From Limnephilus marmoratus (Eukaryota > Arthropoda > Insecta > Trichoptera > Limnephilidae), in the NCBI GenBank assembly GCA_917880885.1, contig OU862918.1, positions 27,551,988 to 27,615,987 on the forward strand: a stretch of DNA of 64,000 nucleotides, read 5' to 3'. Under the pieces are notes generated by a model. That model saw only the letters and a list, made by a program, of their open reading frames with translations. It had not been told where the DNA came from and did not search any database. Positions 60,901-64,000 of the stretch are shown here, piece after piece. The translations under genes were made by a program, and so were the position numbers. Each line of letters opens with the position of its first letter. Position 1 is the first letter of the stretch.

Positions 60901-63497
60901 TAGACTATAAAATAAACACGTACACTGAAAGGCCGCACAGGCAGAATACAACAAGGGTAATGGGAAATTTGTGACTCTTCAGTACCTACAGACTTTTTGA
61001 AAAGTTTTCTTGCCTGGCCTGGGAATTTGGGATTAGCCAATGGTAAAATTTTAACACAAAAAAAATGCGCAAAGATATCAAACACTCAAATAGTGTAGTA
61101 ATTGCTTTGAACTGAAATAAACAGTAAAATAATTTGCTAAAATGCATTGAAAATCAGAAAAAAAACCTAAAATATTTTTTAAAATTATATTTATATTTTT
61201 TCAATAATTTAACCTTTTAAGTTTGTTTGTTATTAAAAAATGTGTAGGTATAGCTGTCAAAAAAGGAGAAAAAAAATAAGTTTATGAATTCAAGCAAGTC
61301 GACAAGAATACTGATTTTTCCCAGAAAAAGTGTTATTTCCCCATTTATATTTTTAACAAACACATCACACATGTTTAAAAAAAAAATTTGTTTGCGTTCT
61401 TTGTAGTTATGGAATAAAAATTAAGATTGGTACAAAATATAAAATATGGACCCTTTGTTTTATTTGTTTTCCAAATCACGGAATCTATTATTTTTTCAAA
61501 ACTTCCGGCCATTTTAGCGGGCTAATAGTGAAGAACAATTTAATTTATTTTTACGTTTTCGAATAGTTACAGATCATACGCAACTTTTGAGACCCCAGGC
61601 GTTTAAAAATAAGGCCATTATTTTTTTTCATGGAGAGCGACACAAGCTAGTCCGACACTGCCTATCTGGGTAGGTACTTTGGCCCATAAGTTGTTCCACA
61701 TCTTCGCAAGGGAAGAGAGAGCTGGTGCAGTAGTGGTGTCACAGTGATGGTATGTCTAGGGAAATTTCCCTAGATCTAGGGGAGAAAAAAATTTTTTAGG
61801 GAAAAGGGAAATCAGCCCAAAATCTAGGGAAATTTTGAACTCTGGCAAATTTTTTATTACATATGACAATATAACTGGTATTATATACAGGATTCCCACG
61901 AATCATAAATATTGTTGATGTACTTACATGCAATGTAATCAAGCCATGTTATTTTTAACACTGAACTCAAAATGATAAAATGTATCTAAAAAGATAAATG
62001 GGGACCTCTGAACAAAAAAAAATTAATTTAAGATTTATATTCCGTTTTTTCGGTGATTGCGGTTGATTTTTTAATTGGCAAAGTTTTTTTTTTTAATTCG
62101 GAATACCGTTTATAATTCAGTGGTTAGTGTATACCTTCTTTGAAATTATTATTTCACTTAGCAAAAAGTGTTTTATTTGGAAAAGCACAGTATTATACGT
62201 ACATCTACCAAGTTCCGATATCTTCTTTCCAATTAATAAATATATTAATTAACATACAACGGAATTCGTGTTTCACAATCAGGTGACTATGTAGGCAATT
62301 GCGTAAATGTGATTATTATATATTTTGTTTTGAAAAGTTTTATTTTATATGTACATTTGTAACTTAATTTTTTTTTTAAATAAAACAAAATAAACCAGTG
62401 TATATCTCTTCTTCGATGGCGCTACACTGGTTTTTAAAGTTAAAACCAGTGTACATAGAACTTTAAAAAAAAACAAATGTCTAGAAATTTTTACAGTGAA
62501 TACCCAAAAAGCTTATTGTATGTATAAGGAATACCACTTCTTTCCAAATCCTTTATTTCCACGTACGACGACCCCCCCCCCCCCCCCCCCCCCGACGCAA
62601 GATTTGCCAAGGTGGTGCCCAGAAACGAAATCTAGGGAAATTCTAGGGAAATTTCACCTCGAAATCTAGGGAAATAATTTTTTTGGGCAGAACATCCCTG
62701 AGTGGTGATGACACTGATGACGAACTAGATTATCAGGTTGCTGATAATCTAGTTCGTTATCAAAAAAGGCATTATAATATTCAACATTATTATCAATAAT
62801 AACTTATTTATAGACACCATATTTTGCTAGCAAATATTAATATTGAAAACCTGGAACAAATGCAAGCAAACCAAAGCAAACTCTCCTTGGAAATTTCAAG
62901 TTCGTTAGATGGGTAGTGATATTATTGTCGTATCAAAATGATCAAGTTTCGTACAATTTACATGCTTCGTTTATTTTACAGCTCGGTTTCGGCAACCGAT
63001 ATAGTTGTGGTACAAAGTGTTTTTTTTAAACAAAATGTGCTTAACCATGTCCCACCTTTTTGTATATCTAATATCTACCACATTTTACCGGCGGGTTTGA
63101 TACGTACCTACTCCCCGATTGCGTATTCAATATTGTTCCGAAATGACAGGAAACAACATAATTATCTCCACAATAATGACATAAAACACGGCCTAGAACG
63201 AACATAGTACCACAAGCCAGTAAATGTATTATAAATAGCAGCATGCATAAAACATTTCGTGCGTGTTTATAAATAATGGAGTTTTTTCGCGCTATCATAA
63301 CCCAAAATTTTTTTCAGTAAGCATGCGCGCAATTTGCCGGCAGTGTTTTCGTCATTGCACACATAAATAAATACGTTTAAATGAAATTAAAAGGTACTTA
63401 CCCCGGTGTATAAGATCTCTGGTGTTTTATTGGGAGCTGGCACCGCGGAAAACGATGCTTTTTGGATTTTGAAAGCGGTATTTAGAGTACGTAACAT
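24294..63497 (-). CDS. ALDH2: Mitochondrial aldehyde dehydrogenase, ALDH2 type (complete, ten exons)
   Basis: Exons 63497-63402, 48466-48318, 45172-45076, 37502-37334, 33062-32811, 29643-29464, 26936-26818, 26215-26051, 25186-25052 and 24464-24294 join in phase with GT/AG borders to 1533 bases: 510 residues plus TAG. This compares with 517 in the human precursor. The enzyme oxidises aldehydes to acids with NAD+ in the mitochondrial matrix, as a tetramer. Residues 1-19 ([19 protein letters not shown]) are basic and Ser/Thr-rich with no acid, as a mitochondrial presequence should be. Family marks: PWNFP with Asn180, FTGS at the NAD site, LELGG with Glu278, GQCCCAG with catalytic Cys312, and EIFGPV with Glu409. 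All are intact, so the gene is likely functional. Cytosolic ALDH1-type enzymes are close relatives, but the leader and the SWRRMDA/APN region favour ALDH2. Introns make up 96% of the span and are packed with transposons. Confidence 0.95.
24825..25016 (+). mobile_element. Helitron-like 5'/3' end fragment in ALDH intron 9
   Basis: Ends GTGGCCGGGTCTGCTAG at 25016 and begins near CATAGTATAAAATGAAG. It carries CGGATTTTCATGCGGTTTTC. The core is deleted. At 24705-24775 there is also a tRNA-like SINE head of another family (GTGGCTGAGTTGGC...GTGTTCGATTC). Confidence 0.5.
25052..25186 (-). CDS. ALDH2: ALDH exon 9
   Basis: Residues 410-454, [20 protein letters not shown] then [25 protein letters not shown] joins Glu409 to form the EIFGPV motif that contacts the cofactor. 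Confidence 0.95.
25330..25500 (+). repeat. SINE family A tail fragment
   Basis: TGGCTTTAGCCATGTTTGGT and GACCAGATCTGAATAGCCAG match the body of family A. The tRNA-like head is missing. Confidence 0.65.
25841..26046 (-). pseudogene. Two decayed tandem copies of ALDH exon 8
   Basis: 25841-25970 repeats most of exon 8 (ATCAAGAGTGGCAAGGATCA, GAGAATGGCTACTT, GCCAAGCAAGAG). It lacks one base in the GGNTWGEN region and the codons for VFADVKDD, so its frame is broken. 25996-26046 is a second copy in which the 5' and 3' ends of the exon are joined with the middle lost (GTGTCTCTTACCAAGAG). Both are preceded by ATTATAACAG or ATTATGACAG, which looks like an acceptor. They are relics of a tandem duplication. 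Confidence 0.85.
26051..26215 (-). CDS. ALDH2: ALDH exon 8
   Basis: Residues 355-409, [20 protein letters not shown] to DMDIAKQE. It contains GYFIEPTVF. Acceptor TTGTAG, donor GTACAG. Two decayed copies follow it in intron 8. Confidence 0.95.
26252..26274. repeat. A homopolymer
   Basis: About 23 consecutive A bases in intron 7. It may be the tail of a retroposed sequence; length is error-prone. Confidence 0.7.
26306..26694. mobile_element. MITE with ACAGGGTGTCCGGGGG ends
   Basis: ACAGGGTGTCCGGGGGTAAA at the left is mirrored by TTTGCCCCCGGACACCCTGT at the right, and AAGTGCATTAACTTCGGG is shared inside. Sequence between the arms (TTTTTTCGAAATTCCAA) is also inverted. The superfamily is not decided. 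It lies in ALDH intron 7. Confidence 0.8.
26818..26936 (-). CDS. ALDH2: ALDH exon 7
   Basis: Residues 315-354, [20 protein letters not shown] to FHTEQGPQ. The EQGPQ motif precedes the substrate-side loop. Acceptor TTTGTAG, donor GTATGC. Confidence 0.95.
26937..27604. other. ALDH intron 6, first part: nothing recognised
   Basis: AT-rich; no repeat boundary or coding frame stood out. Confidence 0.4.
27605..27800. repeat. Tandem duplication, about 125-bp spacing
   Basis: ATGAACATGTTTCAAAT followed by TTAAAGTT(A/T)ATGATAAAAA and a GTCACCC segment occurs at about 27630 and 27757. Confidence 0.6.
27825..28067. mobile_element. MITE with about 55-bp inverted ends
   Basis: TCTATATCTTTTGTGGGATC at 27825 is mirrored at 28048-28067. 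The arms continue through GTTATGAGATAA and GTCATCTCCT with a few changes. It lies in ALDH intron 6. Confidence 0.75.
28068..29260. other. ALDH intron 6, second part: SINE and family X fragments
   Basis: 28690-28900 matches the body of SINE family A (GGCTTTAGCTGTGTTTG, CAGTTGGGACT). 28985-29260 matches family X. The frame at 28093-28407 is open for 104 codons but has no recognised feature and is probably chance. Confidence 0.5.
29464..29643 (-). CDS. ALDH2: ALDH exon 6: catalytic residues
   Basis: Residues 255-315. It contains LELGGKSPN with Glu278 (general base) and GQCCCAG with Cys312 (nucleophile, middle Cys). GT donor at 29463. It is 180 bases and ends in a split Gly codon. Confidence 0.96.
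29705..31890. other. ALDH intron 5: mostly unassigned AT-rich DNA
   Basis: No gene. 30010-30060 has a short GC-rich patch (GCGCTGCGGGCGGCTTTTGG). The rest shows no clear element ends by eye. Confidence 0.4.
31896..32067 (+). repeat. Repeat family B, truncated by a SINE
   Basis: CTCCACACAGGAGGCCCCGA to GGGTGGGTAGGAATC, then the family ends where the SINE at 32068 starts. Confidence 0.65.
32068..32395 (+). mobile_element. tRNA-derived SINE, family A
   Basis: Head CCTGCATGGTCGAGCGGTAA and B box GCGGGATTGAATCC, then AAATAAATTTTATTTGATTA and the body. The A-rich end is at 32388-32398. Confidence 0.7.
32396..32760. other. Unassigned stretch in ALDH intron 5
   Basis: 32450-32600 has more GC and a minus frame of 64 codons with basic residues, and TCATAGCTAAGTCTGT matches 10168. 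It is probably repeat-derived. Confidence 0.35.
32811..33062 (-). CDS. ALDH2: ALDH exon 5
   Basis: Residues 171-255. It contains PWNFP (Asn180, oxyanion hole), [12 protein letters not shown] and [16 protein letters not shown], and ends with VAFTG of the NAD-binding turn. Confidence 0.96.
33546..33995 (-). mobile_element. Helitron-like non-autonomous element
   Basis: Minus strand: 5' TCTAATATATAAAATTCTCG at 33995 and CTAG at 33549-33546, with a pyrimidine core 33625-33740 on the plus strand. It lies in ALDH intron 4. Confidence 0.6.
34130..34612 (+). mobile_element. LINE 3' end (CR1/Jockey-like)
   Basis: 34148-34248 reads [20 protein letters not shown] then [13 protein letters not shown] and a stop, the usual C-terminus of CR1/Jockey-type reverse transcriptases (Y/FN.LP..IK...). 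A noncoding tail and an A-rich end at 34598-34612 follow. It is severely 5'-truncated. Confidence 0.75.
34710..35040 (+). repeat. Repeat family B, 5'-truncated
   Basis: GTCCAGGAGTGATGGACGTA through AAATTTAGCGAATCAC to ATACCCGCCACCCAAATTG. Confidence 0.65.
35041..35754. other. ALDH intron 4, middle: nothing recognised
   Basis: Very AT-rich; no repeat ends or gene seen. Confidence 0.4.
35755..36850. mobile_element. Two related inverted-repeat elements around a family B fragment
   Basis: ACACGCGGTAGAAGTGAAAC (35796) and ACACACGGTAGAAGTGAAAC (36601) are near-identical left ends. AAGAAGTTTCATTTT (36120) and AGAAGTTTCACTTC (36838) are the matching right ends. Both carry CATTTCCGTTTCAT. 36130-36440 is a repeat B fragment. 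35920-36010 on the minus strand is tRNA-like (GCGGTGGGCAAGGC ... GTTCAAATCC). Confidence 0.55.
37334..37502 (-). CDS. ALDH2: ALDH exon 4
   Basis: Residues 115-171, from [20 protein letters not shown] to TRLEPVG. It carries LDNGKP and GWADK. Residues 135-139 (ASVAN) are encoded by a 13-mer identical to a hAT terminus found in the next intron upstream. Confidence 0.95.
37704..38019. mobile_element. hAT MITE in ALDH intron 3
   Basis: Ends CGGTGTTGCCAAC (37704) and GTTGGCAACACTG (38019), flanked by a perfect 8-bp duplication ATGAAAAT (37696-37703 and 38020-38027). AAATCCGTCAG and TCCGT motifs repeat inside. It shares termini, but not interior, with 13888-15044. Confidence 0.88.
38372..38835 (+). 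repeat. Repeat family B, near full length
   Basis: CTCCACACAGGAGACACCGA to ACCCATACACGCCTCCCAAA. This is the most complete copy, about 460 bp. Frames on both strands cross it but share no conserved protein with other copies. Confidence 0.7.
38836..39207. other. ALDH intron 3 segment, nothing recognised
   Basis: AT-rich. ACTAGCCCA(T/A) repeats a few times at 38982-39035. Confidence 0.35.
39208..40165 (+). repeat. Repeat family B split by a 517-bp insertion
   Basis: The family runs 39208-39368 to GACGAACGTATG and resumes at 39886 with TATGAATCCATCTCTTC, exactly where other copies read ACGTATGAATCCATCC. The insert (39369-39885) begins TGTTTCATAATG and ends CACGAAACAA, so it has short inverted ends. 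TATG is present on both sides. Confidence 0.65.
40371..40624 (-). mobile_element. Helitron-like element, short copy
   Basis: Minus strand: 5' TCTTACTAATATTATAAACG at 40624, 3' CTAG at 40374-40371. The core is almost absent. Confidence 0.6.
40924..41643 (-). mobile_element. Helitron-like element, long-core copy
   Basis: Minus strand: 5' TCTATATATATAAAAATCAA near 41640, 3' GCCGGGTACCAGCTAG to 40924. The core 40980-41245 is a pyrimidine-rich (plus strand) run of CCCCTCCC blocks with an internal duplication around TCCCTCCCGCGGATCC. Long frames across it on both strands are compositional. Confidence 0.65.
41790..41962 (+). repeat. SINE family A fragment
   Basis: TTGAATCCTGGCGTGGGCAA (B-box side) through ATTGCTTGAAATAG. 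The A box and the distal body are missing. Confidence 0.65.
41963..42892. other. ALDH intron 3 segment, nothing recognised
   Basis: A somewhat GC-rich patch at 42030-42100 and 42230-42380. No gene or element ends could be assigned. Confidence 0.35.
42893..43082 (+). repeat. SINE family A tail fragment
   Basis: AAATGGCTTTAGCCATGTTT to GCAGTTGGGACTTTTGTG. The head is missing. Confidence 0.65.
43130..43560. repeat. Dispersed repeat, family X
   Basis: Shares AAAAATTCATAGTGTATCTTTAAATGC-like sequence with 29165-29200 and, inverted, with 52865-52895. It ends at GAGCGCTCCCTCTAACATTC. Confidence 0.5.
43611..44060 (-). mobile_element. Helitron-like element
   Basis: CTAG at 43611-43614 and the family core and 5' segment (GTCCTGACAATAACGAACAC, GGTGCAGTCGTTCGGAAG). 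The 5' end abuts the foldback element at about 44060. Confidence 0.6.
44079..44800. mobile_element. Foldback-type element with two 110-bp units
   Basis: About 175-bp inverted arms (44079-44254 and 44617-44800; ATGCAGATCCTGCCAATGTC at the tips) flank two head-to-tail units (ACAAACCTAGCG(T/C)AGCCGC, CTAAACTACTTGAAAACTGG). The same unit, in the other orientation, forms the large array at 59076-60015. It lies in ALDH intron 3. Confidence 0.75.
45076..45172 (-). CDS. ALDH2: ALDH exon 3
   Basis: Residues 82-114, [20 protein letters not shown] and [12 protein letters not shown]. Acceptor TTATTAG, donor GTAAGT. It begins by completing Lys82. Confidence 0.95.
45256..46800. other. ALDH intron 2, first part
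   Basis: 45415-45640 is GC-richer with no recognised gene. 45700-45785 on the minus strand looks like a tRNA-type SINE head (GGCTCTGTTGGGAGCGTGG ... GGTTCAATTCTC). The rest is unassigned. Confidence 0.35.
46815..46860 (-). repeat. Penelope-like hammerhead-type hairpin
   Basis: Minus strand: CTGAAGA (46852-46846), one base, GGTTG-TGTT-CAACC stem-loop, then GAAAC and CGGTC. It has the same layout as 2607-2637, with different stem bases that still pair. Confidence 0.5.
46905..47110 (+). mobile_element. LINE fragment: RT C-terminal tail
   Basis: Reads [20 protein letters not shown] then [20 protein letters not shown], the same tail pattern as the LINE at 3262-4118 (GKI.GRRG.GR...SWL.N.R.W). It ends in an AAGAAGAAGAAAC tract. 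Confidence 0.75.
47389..48058. repeat. Long dispersed repeat, family C (copy 2)
   Basis: Inverted relative to 22651-23330, with the same landmarks. It spans most of the rest of ALDH intron 2. Confidence 0.65.
48318..48466 (-). CDS. ALDH2: ALDH exon 2
   Basis: Residues 33-82, [20 protein letters not shown] then [20 protein letters not shown]. This is the start of the NAD-binding domain. Acceptor CCCCAG, donor GTAAGA; it ends in a split Lys codon. Confidence 0.95.
48497..48999 (+). mobile_element. Helitron-like element in ALDH intron 1
   Basis: Starts TCTATATAAATAAAAATGAA 30 bases upstream, in genomic order, of exon 2's acceptor side. It ends GGGTACCAGCTA, with the last G replaced. G-rich core 48715-48900. 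Confidence 0.65.
50154..50308. mobile_element. Harbinger-type MITE, family GGGGGCATAC
   Basis: GGGGGCATACTTTAATTACG and GTAATTAATGTATGTCCCC. Other copies: 52903-53057, with TTA on both sides (52900-52902 and 53058-53060), and 56897-57052. Confidence 0.7.
50987..51485 (-). mobile_element. Helitron insertion with known empty site
   Basis: Minus strand: 5' TCTTGTATAAATAAAAATGA at 51485, 3' CAGCTAG to 50987. The flanks AAAAGAA (to 50986) and TATCAAAGAACATAAAA (from 51486) are contiguous in the related repeat at 60621-60640 (AAAAGAATATCACAGAACAT). Insertion was between A and T with no duplication, as Helitrons do. Confidence 0.88.
51655..51720 (+). repeat. CCCTCCCCCACC minisatellite
   Basis: Three CCCCTCCCCCAC units here against two in the related sequence at 60800-60835. 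Confidence 0.7.
52903..53057. mobile_element. Harbinger-type MITE, family GGGGGCATAC (best copy)
   Basis: GGGGGCATACATTAATTATG and its complement, flanked by TTA on both sides (52900-52902 and 53058-53060). It is nested in a family X repeat (52745-53210). Confidence 0.8.
53722..54012 (-). repeat. Repeat family B, inverted copy
   Basis: CCACCTCTGCCACAGGTTAC to CTTCCTGTGTGGAGCTCATG. It reads in the opposite orientation to the other copies. Confidence 0.7.
54013..55100. other. ALDH intron 1 segment, nothing recognised
   Basis: AT-rich. TAAATTAATCC... and CTATTGGGAGGATG (54150 and 54348) form a loose inverted pair around 54120-54370. No gene. Confidence 0.35.
55105..55720 (+). mobile_element. 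tRNA-derived SINE, family A, with a nested MITE
   Basis: Head TCCATAGTCCAGTGGCTAAG and B box GGGTTCGAACCC, then the family body, interrupted at 55457-55654 and resuming with GTCTCACTGGCTCCAGACGG. Confidence 0.8.
55457..55654. mobile_element. hAT MITE nested in a SINE
   Basis: CAAGGGCGGATCCAG and CTGGATCCGCTCTTG ends, with a perfect 8-bp duplication ATGCCATA (55449-55456 and 55655-55662). Other SINE A copies read straight through this site (GGATGCCATAGTCTCACTGG), confirming the insertion. Confidence 0.9.
55721..56387. other. ALDH intron 1 segment, mostly unassigned
   Basis: 55965-55990 (TACCCAGCGTTGCCCGGGTC) resembles a Helitron 3' end. Nothing else was recognised. Confidence 0.35.
57677..58715. 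mobile_element. hAT element inside the foldback element
   Basis: CAGGGCCGCTGACAG and CTCTCGGCGGCCCTG ends, with a perfect 8-bp duplication GTTTTAAG (57669-57676 and 58716-58723). It contains a Harbinger MITE (57846-58017), a tRNA-like SINE head on the minus strand (58175-58250) and a (GT)n run (58328-58350). No transposase. Confidence 0.88.
57846..58017. mobile_element. Harbinger-type MITE, family GGGAACGTACCC (long copy)
   Basis: GGGAACGTACCCATAC and its complement, with TTA on both sides (57843-57845 and 58018-58020). It contains a run of about 28 C (57890-57917). Confidence 0.82.
59076..60015 (+). repeat. Tandem array, about 110-bp unit, eight to nine copies
   Basis: GGCTACGCTAGGTTTGTGTA recurs at 59187, 59297, 59409, 59519, 59629, 59738, 59847 and 59959 (spacing 109-112). 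Spacing differences come mainly from C and A runs. The outermost left unit is more diverged. Confidence 0.92.
60489..60870 (+). repeat. Repeat paralogous to 50850-51747, without the Helitron
   Basis: CATTGCTTTGGCTACATAAT, CACACGCCCGTGTCATGG and GGGCCGATTGAATGTTTGTT are shared with 50860-50985 and 51486-51747. This copy lacks the Helitron. Confidence 0.8.
60871..61741. other. ALDH intron 1 segment, nothing recognised
   Basis: Very AT-rich between 61080 and 61640. No gene or clear element. Confidence 0.4.
61742..62700. mobile_element. Probable hAT-like element
   Basis: CAGTGATGGTATGTC and GCAGAACATCCCTG ends are imperfect inverted repeats. TCTAGGGAAATT is repeated many times at both ends (61759-61830 and 62630-62680). 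A target duplication is doubtful. A 22-C run lies at 62572-62593. Confidence 0.45.
63402..63497 (-). CDS. ALDH2: ALDH exon 1: mitochondrial presequence
   Basis: Residues 1-32, starting at ATG 63497-63495 and ending before GTAAGT in phase 0. SAVPAPN matches the processing region of ALDH2 precursors. An in-frame upstream ATG was not seen nearby. Confidence 0.9.
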
Positions 63498-64000
63498 CGT
63501 GAGGGCCGGTCAAAAAAAACTAAGCAAGCGGTGACAGGTGACAGGAGTCCGACAGAGCACGAGCACAGGAGCAACGGGCGACACAGCGGCGAAACTCGAA
63601 AGCGTAATGGTATATGGTATATGAAATAATAATGTTTCACGTTTCTGATTCTGGACGTTCGTATCTTTTATCGGTGTCTTGTATCATGATGTAGCTACCA
63701 ACTTGTTTCTTGTTTATCGTATTGTGGCCTATGCTGGGTTTGTCTGCGATGTTCTAACTGGGTTTCGTACAAGATGGAAATACCTACTATGTCGTGGTAA
63801 AATCAGTTTTACTGGTTTTATTTCCTTGTTGCCGTTGGTTTTGGTTTGTTTTTCTTTTCTTCCTTTTTATAAAATAAACATACTTAGGTAAACTTTCGAA
63901 ATCACTGGATACGCAATATGAATATTTTTTCGAAAAAATCTTTTGATTCTCCATTTACCTACTGTGAAAGACAACTATTATTAGTATGATATCGTAGGTG
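63498..64000 (-). promoter_or_regulatory. ALDH 5' leader and upstream region
   Basis: 63498-63610 is GC-richer than its surroundings and should hold the leader and core promoter. No TATA box is clear. The frame at 63679-63891 on the plus strand is hydrophobic but unrecognised. Confidence 0.4.

Noticed and set aside
63679..63891. 70-codon hydrophobic frame upstream of ALDH
   Set aside because: No recognised family and chance-like composition; left as upstream region.

Overview
This is eukaryotic nuclear DNA, almost certainly from an insect or another arthropod. It is AT-rich and holds intron-split genes with GT/AG splice sites, a polyubiquitin gene, and a dense litter of DNA transposons, Helitron-like elements, tRNA-derived SINEs and LINE fragments. 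The order cannot be fixed from sequence alone. Three host genes are supported, and nearly everything else is repeat sequence.

Region 1 (1 to about 8.1 kb, + strand): the 3' part of a dolichol kinase gene (DOLK/SEC59 type). Five certain exons and one probable exon run to the stop at 8053, with a poly(A) signal at 8106. The 5' part lies outside the window. Its introns hold a 1.9 kb hAT element, a LINE reverse-transcriptase fragment with a YADD box, a Harbinger-derived element and a SINE.

Region 2 (8.1 to 13.9 kb): a repeat-filled gap, then a polyubiquitin gene on the - strand (six perfect 76-residue units plus one C-terminal Asn), convergent with dolichol kinase. Its 5' leader has an intron, and a 1157-bp hAT element sits about 0.2 kb upstream of the leader exon.

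Region 3 (13.9 to 24.2 kb): no recognisable gene, but layered transposon insertions, several of them datable by exact target-site duplications.

Region 4 (24.3 to 63.5 kb, - strand): one complete gene for a mitochondrial ALDH2-type aldehyde dehydrogenase. Ten exons join to exactly 510 codons plus stop. The catalytic Cys and Glu, the oxyanion Asn and an N-terminal presequence are present. The 39-kb span is mostly intron; intron 1 alone is about 14.9 kb and carries Helitrons, two foldback-type elements, a 110-bp tandem array, nested hAT and Harbinger MITEs and 1-kb segmental duplications. Intron 8 holds two decayed tandem copies of exon 8.

The three genes have unrelated roles: ER dolichyl-phosphate supply for N-glycosylation, ubiquitin supply, and mitochondrial aldehyde oxidation. 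The most informative observations are structural: a Helitron copy whose empty site survives 9 kb away, several hAT insertions with perfect 8-bp duplications, hammerhead-ribozyme-like hairpins with compensatory changes, exon-8 relics, and a coding 13-mer identical to a hAT terminus. I found no CRISPR, operon, prophage or clear new enzymatic system.
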